From contig NC_033638.1 of NCBI RefSeq assembly GCF_001540865.1, positions 6,763,474 through 6,827,473 of the forward strand: a stretch of 64,000 bases of DNA, in the 5' to 3' direction. Below the pieces are notes generated by a model. That model was not told where the DNA came from, did not search any database, and saw only the letters and a list, made by a program, of their open reading frames with translations. Both the position numbers and the translations under genes were made by a program. Source of the DNA: Ananas comosus (lineage: Eukaryota > Streptophyta > Magnoliopsida > Poales > Bromeliaceae). Every line of letters begins with the position of its first letter. The first letter of the stretch is position 1. Below, in pieces: positions 37,846 to 48,439 of this stretch.

Positions 37846-38330
37846 CTCTTACTTGATTCAATCGAAACACCTGAATCACCCACCACAACGGAGTAAACAA
37901 CATCAATATGATTCATTTCAATCAACCAATCACTGAATCCAAGTAAAAATAAAAGGAAAAAGAAAACCCTTGAAGGCATAACACGTAGGCAACAGATGTT
38001 ACGAAACGAAAACGCCTCCAACAACAAAGGGTTTCGACATAGAAGGCGATTAAACCCCCCCATGAGCGAACTTTACGAGCTAAAACTAGTGAAGAATCGA
38101 GGGCTCCGGGTTTCACGATAGGAAAACGGGAAAAGGGCATCGGCGACGAAGGCGCAAGCGGATTTACGGTTAGGGTATGCGTTAGGGTTGTGACGGAGCT
38201 TTAGGAGGAGAAGAAAGAAACTTACCTTCTTCTACTTCTTCTTCTACTTCCTCTTCTTCAACAATGGCGATGAGAGGGACAGAGGAGGAGGCGCTCGAGG
38301 GAGGGAGAGAACAGCGGTAAGGGTTTTAAA
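37846..38330 (-). other. NOP58: NOP58 5'UTR with an intron
   Basis: The minus-strand leader exon ends AGAAGAAG|GTAAGTTTC at 38226, and the acceptor GGTGATTCAG lies at 37871, so an intron of about 355 bp separates it from the 25-nt leader before the ATG. Two ACCCTAAC motifs (telo-box-like) lie in the intron near 38168-38190. The leader exon is GA-rich. Confidence 0.65.
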
Positions 38331-38639
38331 GGTCGAGGGTTTAAGAGCTCGGGGAAGGGGAAGAGACGGATCCGACCGTCGGTTTTCGAACCGCTTATCT
38401 TAGCCGTTAGATGGAATTCCCCCGGGTTTTTTTAGCATCTAGCCCCCTCGGAACCTTTTATTTTACGAATGGCCAGCAAATTTATTTTTATATTGATTTA
38501 TTCCTTATCATTATTTCTTTTAAGCTTTGCATGTGATAGCATAGCATGTCCTTTCTTGAATTTTTTTTATAACTAATCCTATCAATTTTTATAATTATAA
38601 AAATAATTTTTTTAAAAAAATAATTATAAAAATAAAATT

Positions 38640-38822
38640 TTAAATGCGGTGAATAATTCACCGCATTCATAACTTCTACTTAAAAATAGAAAAATAATAA
38701 AAGCGGTGAACCATTCACCGCTTTTACCATCGTAGAATTATAATAAAAATGAAGAAAAAGAAAGAAAGCGGTGAATGGTTCACCGCTTTTAAAAGCGGTA
38801 AACTATTCACCGTTTTTATAGG
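38640..38822. repeat. Array of GCGGTGAA/TTCACCGC palindromes
   Basis: Four units: ATGCGGTGAAT-A-ATTCACCGCAT at about 38643, AAGCGGTGAACCATTCACCGC at about 38700, its reverse complement at about 38765, and a degenerate AAGCGGTAAACTATTCACCG at about 38791. Spacers are A-rich. The same type of unit occurs in the foldback element at 24.8-25.5 kb. Confidence 0.8.
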
Positions 38823-38899
38823 ACCATATCTACAAATAAAAATTTAACAGATTTATTTTTAAAATAAAATTTTAGAAAAGGACTATTACACTAAAAACC

Positions 38900-39480
38900 C
38901 CTCCTTTCTTTGCTTGAACTGAAGTACCGAACCAACTGGATTTGTTGAGTGTGGGCGCCAACCTGAACCGGCTCAAGTCCTTCACATGTTTTTATCTTTT
39001 TTTTTCTTGAACCAAACCGGATTGTTTAGTGTGGGTGCTAACCCGAATAGACTCAAGTCATCTATGTATTTCTATCTTTCTTTCTTTCTTATTCTTATCA
39101 TTATTTCTCTTAAACTTGTCACGTGGGAGCATATCCTTTTTTTGCTTGAACTGAACCGGATTTGTTGAGTGTGGGCACCAACCCGAACCGGCTCAAGTCC
39201 TTCACATGTTTCTATCTTTTTTTCCTTGAACCGAACTGGATTGTTTAGTGTGGGTGTCAATCTGAAACGGCTAAAATTCTCTATATATTTCTATCTTTTT
39301 TTGATTGAACTAGGTTAACGTGCCCGAACCAACTCAAGTTTTTTTCTTTTCTTGTTTGAACCAAACCAGGTTCCCTCTTTTTTGCTTGAATTGAACTAGG
39401 TTCCCTCTTTCTTATTTTTGAACCAAACTGGGTGAACCTGCTCAAACCGGCTCAATTTTTTTTCTTTGCTTGAACCTAAC
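38900..39480. repeat. Degenerate tandem repeats (GAACCGGATT...GTGTGGG)
   Basis: Units of about 80-120 bp contain TTGCTTGAACTGAACCGGAT, TTGTTGAGTGTGGGC(G/A)CCAACC and CAAGTCCTTCACATGTTTCT. They start near 38910, 39000, 39142, 39220, 39300 and 39360 with growing decay. Alternate units are closer to each other (38940 with 39157, 39020 with 39240), which suggests a higher-order two-unit repeat of about 220 bp. Confidence 0.75.
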
Positions 39481-40267
39481 CTGGTTCACTCTTTCCTTGC
39501 ATGAACCAAATCGGGTCAAACCTTTCCTTTTCCTTGTACTGTTACGTTCCGGTCGAACCATCCCTCTTCCTCTTCCTTGGGCACGATGGATCCTTTTTCT
39601 TGTAGCCGGTTCTTCTATCGCCGTTTCTTCTTTCGTTCTAACTGTTTGTGGTGCCGGAATCAAACGATGGATTTCTTCACTCACCGCCGCTTCTTCCATC
39701 GTCTTTTCATCTTCTTTCGTCACCATTTTCGATTTTGGATTAATCCACCATGAGTGGAGCGTTTCACAGCAGCGCTTCCTATACGCTAACGCCTGTACAT
39801 TCAGCTATACAATAACACATCTAACATCCATTTTTCCCTGTATCTGATAAATAACCCAATCTTTTTTTTCTTGTAAACTATAAAATTTTTATACTTTTTT
39901 TTAAATTTTATCTACCCGTAATCCTAGCCGACATTAACTATTTTTTTAATTAACATAACTTTTTTTCCCTCAAGAAAGTGACAGTGATTTGCAATAGTCG
40001 TTTTACATTTGTTTGCTTCTGCATTGCTTCCTTGTTACTGTAAGTAATTTTCAGCAATTTGTGTTTTGTTTCAGATATATATTTACAATTTAAATAAATA
40101 TTACATCTCTTCATGTGCTTTTTTTAATTATAAATTTATTGCCTATAAGTATATTTCCAAATATGTATAAATTGATTGTAATGTATTTATTAACTAAATT
40201 GAAAGACAAGTCTATGCTAAAATATACGGTCGTCATGTAATTTCGGCAACTTGCATTTGCTTGCAGA

Positions 40268-40870
40268 GATGGATTCTTGTATAAATGTTGACATCAGCTT
40301 TCGCCAGTTTCTTCGTAATATTTGTTTGCAAATTTCCTTTCCTTCCCCGAGATACCACATGACTATAGATGCTGATTGTCGATTCTGTTCTTATATTGAT
40401 GTGAAAGTAGCCGATTTATGTTGATAATTATATGTTATGGTGCTTCAATTTCTGAGTCGAACCAAGCTAAAGAGGACGCCGCATGTGCAGCTGTTAAGAG
40501 GCTTTGTAAAGAATTGGAATTTGAAGTTAGAGATCTTAATTTTGAGGATAAGAAATATTATAAGAACTTACATGATCGTATTTATGATGAGCATTTGGAA
40601 CACCAAGATGAGCACGAAATGTTTTATTTGGACTTTAATCTTCTCAAAAAGTCTTATAATTTTTTAGTTGAAGAAAAAAAAATAAATTGTCACTGTCTTA
40701 AAGGAAATTAATGAAAGTATTGGTAAATATTGCACTTTCATTAATCCCCCTAATGTTGATCCGATGGAAGAAGAACCCACTGGACATTCGGCAACATCAG
40801 GTACTGCAGAAACAACAACAATGACTAGTGATGATCCGAAAACACCTCCTAGTTATTACAAGGTCTAGCA
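40268..40870 (+). pseudogene. dsRNA-binding-domain relic with frameshifts
   Basis: After an acceptor-like TTGCTTGCAG, the frame from ATG 40269 reads FRQFLRNICLQISFPSPRYH and CRFCSYIDVKVADL, then stops. The adjacent frame (from 40418) continues with YGASISESNQAKEDAACAAV and KRLCKELEFEV. Together these follow the order of a dsRBD (alpha1-beta-sheet-beta-alpha2), as in plant DRB proteins. A second frame change near the A-run at 40673-40682 separates the tail (NPPNVDPMEEEPTGHSATSG) which stops at 40866-40868. Either a pseudogene or unusual splicing would explain this; I favour a pseudogene. Which gene it came from is unknown. Confidence 0.4.
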
Positions 40871-41934
40871 TTTCTCCCGTTTGACGAAGATTATTGAATA
40901 CAATTTGTTCTCTCTTTTTTTTCCTAACCTACTAAGTATGTTATTAGGTTGGTTTTGCATCTTGAATTTCAGAAAGAGTCTTTGTCTACGTTTAGACTTG
41001 AATTCTGTCCAATGTTTAGGTGTCTTTCTTTATTGTTTTGCCCTTTTCTTTGTGTTGGTGATAGTCATTTTAATAAAATTATGAAGAAAAGAAAATTGTA
41101 ATTAAGTTTATTGTTACTGGATTGTTGTTTATATTGTCTGCGCTATTCATACTATTGATATGTTCCATCTACTACACAATAAAATAATGTTGTTGTTCAT
41201 GTTGCCGGTCACATTCATGTTGCTGCTACTTTCTTTTTTCTTTTTTCATCTTTAAATTGGGTGTTCTTTTGCTATCTATTACACTAGTGTAGAGACCCGC
41301 GCGATGCAGTGGGTAGATAATAGAAATAAATTTTTAATATTTTAATAAAATTTATATTTACAGCTTATAGGAAGCTATACCATGTTTAAGCACAGTCAAT
41401 TTGCATGACTAAATTCAGTTGTTAAAAAAATAAAATAATAGTTAGAAGCATATGAAATACATAAATAATAACTTAACGTATCTGGCTTAAGAAAATTTTG
41501 GTTCGCGTCTCAGGCTCCAAATCTCCGCATCATACCTTTTAATCTACGAAAGAAATTTTGCCCACAACAGTGTCTACTCAAAAAAATGATCATAATATGA
41601 AAATAAAACAAAAAACATCAATTTTAAAAAAACTAATATTTTTTTGGAGCACTTCTCTTACTCATCCAAATCTCATACATCTTCTTAATTTTCAGCTGGT
41701 AGTTGCTCCCTGCGCCGAGTCATTTCTGGATTTCTATTGTAACCTATGAACAAATACCTCATCTGCATCACCAAACTGCGATATCTAAACAGACACAGTC
41801 TTGCCATCACATCAACCACAGAAACCCTAATTCTTAAACAATTTGATTTACCAAAAAGTTCCTGCAATTCTTGATAAGCAAGCTCCCGCGCAACGTCTCC
41901 GCAAAGAGGAGGCTAGGACGGCGCTCCTCTCGGC

Positions 41935-42115
41935 CTAGTTGCCGGCACGCGGGAGCCGTGCGAGGAGGCAGCCAAGGCGGTGGCGGTTCACGGCGAGCGA
42001 CGACTCCAGTGCAGACTGGCACAGCGAGCACTTATATGAGGCGCGGCTGGACTTTACAGGACGATATTTTTTGAAGGAGAGAACGTTCTTCGCATGCTCT
42101 TCTTCTTCATCATCC
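41935..42115 (-). pseudogene. Zinc-finger-like gene fragment (C2HC)
   Basis: The minus frame reads DEEEEHAKNVLSFKKYRPVK then YKCSLCQSALESSLAVNRHR-LGC. The spacing Cys-X2-Cys-X12-His-X3-Cys resembles a plant C2H2 finger (usually QALGGH) whose last His is a Cys. GC content is higher than the flanks and no start codon or introns can be defined. Probably a fragment carried by the surrounding candidate Helitron. Confidence 0.3.
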
Positions 42116-42231
42116 TCATAATCTTTGTTAACACAATGAGATAGAGAGAAGGAGATAAGTGTGGGGTGAGAGATTAGATGATAATGTTCCTTTTTGCATG
42201 AAAAATAACATATCATACAAGAAAGAGGGGG

Positions 42232-42570
42232 TGAGGGGATTAATGGTGGAGGGGAGTGGATTGGAGTTACAAAACTCACTAATTGGTGAAATATAATGTA
42301 TGTAATTAAATGTGGAGATGTGAAAGATTGAGCATTTAGAAGTGGAGATTAATAGTGGAGGGGAGTGGATTGGAGTTACAAAGCTTACTAATTGATAGAA
42401 TATGATGCATGTAATTAAATGTGGAGAGGTGAAGGGTTTAGCATAGCATTTAGAAGTGCTGATTAATGGTGGAGAGGAGTGGATTGGAGTTACAAAGCTC
42501 ACTAATTGGTGGAATATAATGCATGTAATTAAATATAGAGAGGTAAACGGTTAAGCATTTAGAAGTGGAG
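42232..42570. repeat. ~110-bp tandem repeat, three units
   Basis: GGATTGGAGTTACAAA starts at 42258, 42367 and 42481. Each unit contains CTCACTAATTGGTGGAATAT, GCATGTAATTAAATGTGGAG and AGCATTTAGAAGTGGAG with a few differences. Confidence 0.85.
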
Positions 42571-42641
42571 CAGAAACGTAAATTTTATATTGGGGATTCA
42601 TATAAGAGATGGATATTATCTATTAACCTAAGAATGAAGGG

Positions 42642-42663
42642 TTTCTTGCCACGTGGCAAGAAA
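42642..42663. promoter_or_regulatory. 22-bp perfect palindrome centred on a G-box
   Basis: The half-site TTTCTTGCCAC is followed by its exact complement, putting CACGTG at the centre. It could be a bZIP/bHLH site or a subterminal hairpin of the candidate Helitron. Confidence 0.6.
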
Positions 42664-42690
42664 TATTGTGGATTCATTATGTTTAATAGA

Positions 42691-43585
42691 TTCTCTATTT
42701 GTTCTTATCTATTCAGTTTTTACACTTAATTAGTAGAAAAAAAAAGATATTTTTTAAAAGAAACCTTTTGTAGAAAAAAGAACCAGCAGATTAGATATTT
42801 TCATTTGGAAGGGTTCCCTTTGATTTGAGTTGGTTGTTTCTTTTTCTATTGGTGTATCTCATCACTTAGTTTTTTGTCTCTTCTCTAGATTGTAGCTAGT
42901 TCTTTTTCTAATTACATATTTTGTTGACTATATTTCATACTGACTAATTCCTCTATCAGTTCTACTTTTTTAGTTCTGCTACTTGCCTTTTTAATATGTA
43001 AAATATTGATGCTTTTTCTTCTTATATTCTCTCGTTCCTTTATTTGAATTACCTTTACAGATCGTGAGAACGGATGAAGAGGAGTATGATTTACACACAA
43101 TTTTAGAGTGTGTCAGTAGGATTTCGCTTTCTTTTCTCTTAATTAATTATGAAGCCCCCTTGCACATTATCTTATGTTTCAATAACCTCTGCATAAAATA
43201 TTTACAATATCAATTTTATACTTTAGTTCTATCTCAAATAGGTCATTGCGTTAGAATTGCTTTAATTTGAACGATGACATATTGAGATAGTACATTTTTA
43301 GGCCGATTTAAATTTCTTCAATCACATGTTCAAGTATCAAAATTCAAAAGAAATCAAAAAAAATATTCATGTACGAAAATTAAAGCATTTTTAATATGAA
43401 ATAATCCTATCACATCATCATCGTTAATATTTTCGTCAAAATATTTAACTCTTATTAAGGGTATAATTGAAAAAAAGTTAGAACGTTAAAAGAGTATTTC
43501 AAAAATATATAAACAATTCTCCTCCCCTTATTTTATAATTAAGCTTTTTTTTCTTTTTTCTTTCTTTTATTAAGTATTTTACCCA
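42691..43585. other. Gene-free stretch
   Basis: AT-rich sequence. One acceptor-like CTTTACAG at 43055-43062 is followed by an open segment (IVRTDEEEYDLHTILECV), which could be a stray exon; I do not recognise it. Confidence 0.3.
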
Positions 43586-43994
43586 AAGGGTTAAATGCAT
43601 ACTAGACTATGTAAATATAGTAAATTGCAAATATATCCCTATAAAGTTTAACTTTCATATAATATTCCTGTAAAAGTTCTAATATTTTTAAATATGTCCT
43701 TCTGGTTTGTTACTATTAGAGAACCGTTAGAAAACTATTTGTTTTTAATTTTGTTATCACAAATATGTCCCTCTAAAAGTCACAACAGTATAATATAAGA
43801 AGGGTTAAAATATCAAAAACTAATCAAAATTAAGTATTTAACTTATGGCTAATTAATTTTTCTAAAAGATTCTAATAGCAGGGACATATTCGAAAATATT
43901 AGAACTTTGTAGGAATAATATATAAAAGTCAAATAATATAGAAATATATTTATAATTTACTATATTTGCAGGGACCTGTATGCAATTAACCCTT
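43586..43994. mobile_element. MITE family D, copy 2
   Basis: The left end AAGGGTTAAATGCATAC and the right end GTATGCAATTAACCCTT are inverted. The interior has AAATATGTCCTTCTGGTTTG and a GAAAATATTAGAACTTTGTA block inverted relative to it. The right part is repeated after the N at 46030-46186. Confidence 0.75.
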
Positions 43995-44543
43995 ACCCAA
44001 AAGAGGCCTCTGATCGGGTCGTTGACGAATTTTTTTAAAAAATTTCTTTTCTCCCTTTTTTTCCCCCTCTTTTTTTTTTCCGTGGAACCAGGGTTGGCAA
44101 TCCAGCTCGTCGTTCGTGAACCAGCTCATGTTCGGCTCGAAATAAGTTTGAGATCGACTCGCTCGGTTAGTAAACAAGTCGAACACGAGCTGAATTTTCC
44201 AACTCGTTTAATAAACGAGCTAAGCACGAGCTAGGGTCAGCTCGCTCTTGTTCGGCTCGATAACAGCTTGATTACATTTATTTTATATTAATATAATTTA
44301 TATATATATTATATTTATATATATATAAATATATATAATTATATTATATATAAATAAATAATACATATTTTTATTTTTTAATTTTTTAGCTCAATTTGAA
44401 AAATAAAGTCCAACTTATTTATAAAGCGGTCCACTTATATTTAAAATTTTAACAATTGAATCAAAATCTAATGAATAATATTGCATCAACTTTTAACCTT
44501 TTCTTTTCTACCCTAATTCCTCTTTTCCTTTTTTTTTTTTTTT

Positions 44544-44960
44544 GAGAAAACTTCAAAAACCCGGTTTCGTACTTTTTTATTTTAGTACCCTGTGGTTTAA
44601 AGTGTATGTAAGTACCCTGTGGTTTCGCACTTTCTCACTTTAGCACCCTGTGGTTTAAAGTGTATCAAGTTAGTACTCTATGATTTTATTTTTATATCAA
44701 GTTAGTACCATGTGGTTTTATTTTTGTATCAAGTTAGTATCCTGTGGTTTTATTTTTTTCTTAATAAAATATTAAACCACAACTCCACAAGGCACTAAAG
44801 TGAGAAAGTGCGAAACCACATGGTACTAACTTGATACATTTCTACAAGATACTAAAGTGAGAAAGTGCGAAACCATATGGTACTAACTTGATATACTTTA
44901 AACTACAGGATACTAAAGTGAGAAAGAGTGAAACCACAAGGGGGTATTTGAAGTTTTCCC
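44544..44960. mobile_element. MITE family B, copy 2
   Basis: The ends GAGAAAACTTCAAAAACCC and GGGGTATTTGAAGTTTTCCC are inverted. The interior is a series of short units TA(G/C)TACC(C/A)TGTGGTTT...AGTGTATCAAGTTAG in both orientations. Confidence 0.8.
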
Positions 44961-45057
44961 TTTTTTTTTCACACATTACACACACGAAGCCGCCTCTCTC
45001 TCTCTCTCTCTCTCTGTCTCTCTACGCCCGAAGACCCGTTTCCCGAACCCTAATTCC

Positions 45058-45096
<39 letters not shown>

Positions 45097-45191
45097 ACGC
45101 CCGAAGACACCCCCGGCGAGGCGGCGACGCTTTTCCGTCTTCACCGTTCGCACACCCCCGGCAGCGCATTCTTTGCCGTTCGCATATCTCG

Positions 45192-45917
45192 ATGGAACTC
45201 CGGCAGCGGTGCTTTCAGCAGGTTCGTTCTTCGTCTTCCATGATCTTCATCTTTTCTTTTTCTCTTTTTCTTATGTTTTTTTTTTTTTTTTTTTGAGCAG
45301 AATATAAGGGATTTTCTTTCTTGAGCTTCTAATTAGAGTTTGATGTGATTTTGTTCTAGGGTTAGGTACTCACACATGTTGTGCTCTTCGATCCGTGTTC
45401 TATTGGTGCTCGCTCGATCGTAGTTAATGCGATTTTTATGAATATTTTGCAATTTAGATCTTGGTCGGTGTGATTTTTTTGAACAAATTTCATGCCTATC
45501 GTAGGACTAAATTAATTTACTGTTTAGCTCCTGTTTTATACTGTTCGATCGATGTTCCAGGTCTATATCTGTGTTCGATCGGTGTTCGGTTGTAATTAAT
45601 GCACTTTGACATATATTTTTCCTTGTTGCGGCACTTTATTGCTGAATTTGGATGCTAATTTGTGAGATTTGAGCAAATTTATGGCAATTTTGGACTGAGC
45701 TAGCCGAAGGACCTTTACATAAACTTTTGCTAAGAGTGACTAGTTGCAGAAACTTGTAAACTTTGTTGGAGATCCTTGTTGTAAGAAGCATGAAGAATTA
45801 GGCAACTTGATTCCTCTTCTAAGATTAGTGAAGAATCAAGCAAGCGAATTATCTGTAATTTTATGTACTTTATGCCCATTTATCCTTTTCGTTGTATCTA
45901 CTACTGTGTTAGATTAG
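45192..45917 (+). CDS. Possible small two-exon gene (hypothetical, left copy)
   Basis: Downstream of CT-rich leader sequence (44995-45095), ATG 45192 opens MELRQRCFQQ and ends in CAGCAG|GTTCG at 45221. An acceptor TAGTTGCAG at 45749 leads to an in-frame open segment to TAG 45917 (KLVNFVGDPCCKKHEELGNL, then a hydrophobic end LSVILCTLCPFILFVVSTTV), 65 residues in all. I recognise no family. The exon pairing is a guess; the leader looks genuinely promoter-proximal (CCCGAACCCTAATTCC, CT tracts). Confidence 0.2.
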
Positions 45918-46028
45918 TTTCACTTTTAGTAGATAGTAGCATCTGATATCGGAAAATTATCTCAAGAAACTCCTCACAGTTTTTTCAGTTTTATACATTT
46001 CTTTTGTTGTTATGCAGTTTGCAGAATT

Positions 46029-46029
46029 N
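46029..46029. other. Single N (contig join)
   Basis: One ambiguous base separates the end of the left copy from the start of the right copy of the duplicated segment. Confidence 0.98.
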
Positions 46030-46725
46030 AACTTATGGCTAATTAAATTTTTCTAAAAGATTCTAATAGCAGTAACATATTTGAAAATATTAGAACTTTT
46101 GTAGAAATAATATATAAAAGTCAAATAATATAGAAATATATTTGTAATTTACTATATTTGCAGGAACCTGTATGCAATTAACCCTTACCCAAAAGAGGCC
46201 TCTGATCAGGTCGTTGACGAATTTTTTTAAAAAATTTCTTTTCTCCCTTTTTTTCTCCCTCTTTTTTTTTTCCGTGGAACCAGGGTTGGCAATCCAGCTC
46301 GTCGTTCGTGAACCAGCTCATGTTCGGCTCGAAATAAGTTTGAGATCGACTCACTCGTTTAGTAAACAAGTCGAACACGAGCTGAATTTTCCAACTCGTT
46401 TAATAAACAAGCTAAGCACGAGTTAGGGTCAGCTCGCTCTTGTTCGGCTCGATAACAGCTTGATTACATTTATTTTATATTAATATAATATATATATATA
46501 TATATTATATATATATATATATAATTATATTTATATATAAATAAATAATACATATTTTTATTTTTTAATTTTTAGCTCAATTTGAAAAATAAAGTCCAAC
46601 TTATTTATAAAGTGGTCTACTTATATTTAAAATTTTAACAATTGAATCAAAATCTAACGAATAATATTGCATCAACTTTTAACTTTTTCTTTCCTAACCC
46701 TAATTCCTCTTTTCCTTTTTTTTTT

Positions 46726-47140
46726 GGGAAAACTTCAAAAACCCGGTTTCGCACTTTTTTATTTTAGTACCCTATGGTTTAAAGTGTATCAAGTTAATAC
46801 CCTGTGGTTTCGCACTTTCTCACTTTAGCACCCTGTGGTTTAAAGTGTATCAAGTTAGTACTCTATGATTTTATTTTTATATCAAGTTAGTACCATGTGG
46901 TTTTATTTTTGTATCAAGTTAGTACCCTGTGGTTTTATTTTTTTCTTAATAAAATATTAAACCACAAGGTACTAAAGTGAGAAAGTGCGAAATCATATGG
47001 TACTAACTTGATACATTTTAAACCACAAGGTACTAAAGTGAGAAAGTGCGAAACATATGGTATTAACTTGATACACTTTAAACCACAAGATACTAACGTG
47101 AGAAAAAGTGAAACCACAAGGGGGTATTTGAAGTTTTCCC
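46726..47140. mobile_element. MITE family B, copy 3 (within the duplication)
   Basis: Same element as 44544-44960 in the right copy of the duplicated segment; ends GGGAAAACTTCAAAAACCC and GGGGTATTTGAAGTTTTCCC. Confidence 0.8.
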
Positions 47141-47165
47141 TTTGCACACATTACACACACAAAGC

Positions 47166-47208
<43 letters not shown>

Positions 47209-47240
47209 GCCCGAAGACCCCTTTCCCGAACCCTAATTCC

Positions 47241-47279
<39 letters not shown>

Positions 47280-47349
47280 ACGCCCGAAGACACCCCCGGC
47301 GAGGCGGCGACGCTTTTCCGTCTTCACCGTTCGCACACCCCCGGCAGCG

Positions 47350-48072
47350 ATGGAACTCCGGCAGCGGCGCTTTCAGCAGGTTCGTTCTTCGTCTTCCATG
47401 ATCTTCATCTTTTCTTTTTCTCTTTCTCTTATGTTTGTTTTTTTTTTTTGAGCAGAATATAAGGGATTTTCTTTCTTGAGCTTCTAATTAGAGTTTGATG
47501 TGATTTTGTTCTAGGGTTAGGTACTCACACATGTTGTGCTCTTCGATCCGTGTTCTATTGGTGCTCGCTCGATCGTAGTTAATGCGATTTTTATGAATAT
47601 TTTGCAATTTAGATCTTGGTCGGTGTGATTTTTTTGAACAAATTTCATGCCTATCGTAGGACTAAATTAATTTACTGTTTAGCTCCTGTTTTATACTGTT
47701 CGATCGATGTTCCAGGTCTATATCTGTGTTCGATCGGTGTTCGATTGTAATTAATGCACTTTGACATATATTTTTCCTTGTTGCGGCACTTTATTGCTGA
47801 ATTTTGATGCTAATTTGTGTGATTTGAACAAATTTATGGCAATTTTGGACTGAGCTAGCCGAAGGACCTTTACATAAACTTTTGCTAAGAGTGACTAGTT
47901 GCAGAAACTTGTAAACTTTGTTGGAGATCCTTGTTGTAAGAAGCATGAAGAATTAGGCAACTTGATTCCTCTTCTAAGATTAGTGAAGAATCAAGCAAGC
48001 GAATTATCTGTAATTTTATGTACTTTATGCCCATTTATCCTTTTCGTTGTATCTACTACTGTGTTAGATTAG
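47350..48072 (+). CDS. Possible small two-exon gene (hypothetical, right copy)
   Basis: Same structure as 45192-45917: exon 47350-47379 (MELRQRRFQQ, Cys7 replaced by Arg) and open segment 47905-48072 with the stop at the same relative place. The frame is preserved between the copies, but if they are two versions of one locus this says little about selection. Confidence 0.2.
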
Positions 48073-48439
48073 TTTCACTTTTAGTAGATAGTAGCATCTG
48101 ATATCGGAAAATTATCTCAAGAAACTCCTCACAGTTTTTTCAGTTTTATACATTTCTTTTGTTGTTATGCAGTTTGCAGAATTTGTGGTGATTATAAATA
48201 TTTAGCATACCTTTTGTTATGATTTTTAAAAAGCCCGTTTATAAAAGCTATATATTTCTAGTATTTTAGTGTAGTTGTACAAACCTGTAATCCTGATCAA
48301 GTATGATATTAACTTAACAAATTATTGCAAGGTGGATTGATCTAATAGTGTTACTTTCTGGTTGACAAGGAGATCTGAAGATTTGAGAGAAACAAGGTTA
48401 GTACCAATTCTACCTTCTCGGCTCTTATTGTGCATTACT

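Larger units (their letters stand above)
41284..42690 (-). mobile_element. Candidate Helitron with captured gene fragment
   Basis: The minus strand ends in GCATCGCGCGGGTCTCTACACTAG|T (41283-41307), a CTAG-T terminus with a short GC-rich stem, as Helitrons have. A possible 5' TC terminus on the minus strand is TCTATTAAACATAATG from 42690, with a subterminal perfect palindrome at 42642-42663. Between them lie a zinc-finger fragment and a tandem repeat. The 5' boundary is uncertain. Confidence 0.4.
43840..46028. repeat. Duplicated 2.2-kb segment, left copy
   Basis: This matches 46030-48183 throughout (AACTTATGGCTAATTAA start, TTTGCAGAATT end) with scattered differences and short indels, including about 27 bp present here near 45168-45194 and missing in the right copy. 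It stops exactly at the single N. Confidence 0.95.
46030..48183. repeat. Duplicated 2.2-kb segment, right copy
   Basis: See the left copy. The similarity ends at GCAGAATT 48183, after which unique sequence follows. Because one copy ends and the other starts at the N, the pair looks like the overlapping ends of two contigs. Confidence 0.95.

Noticed and set aside
39442..39847. Frames of 94 and 125 codons on opposite strands
   Set aside because: They run through the decaying tandem repeat and each has no recognisable domain; they might include a leader exon of the dsRBD relic, but this cannot be shown.
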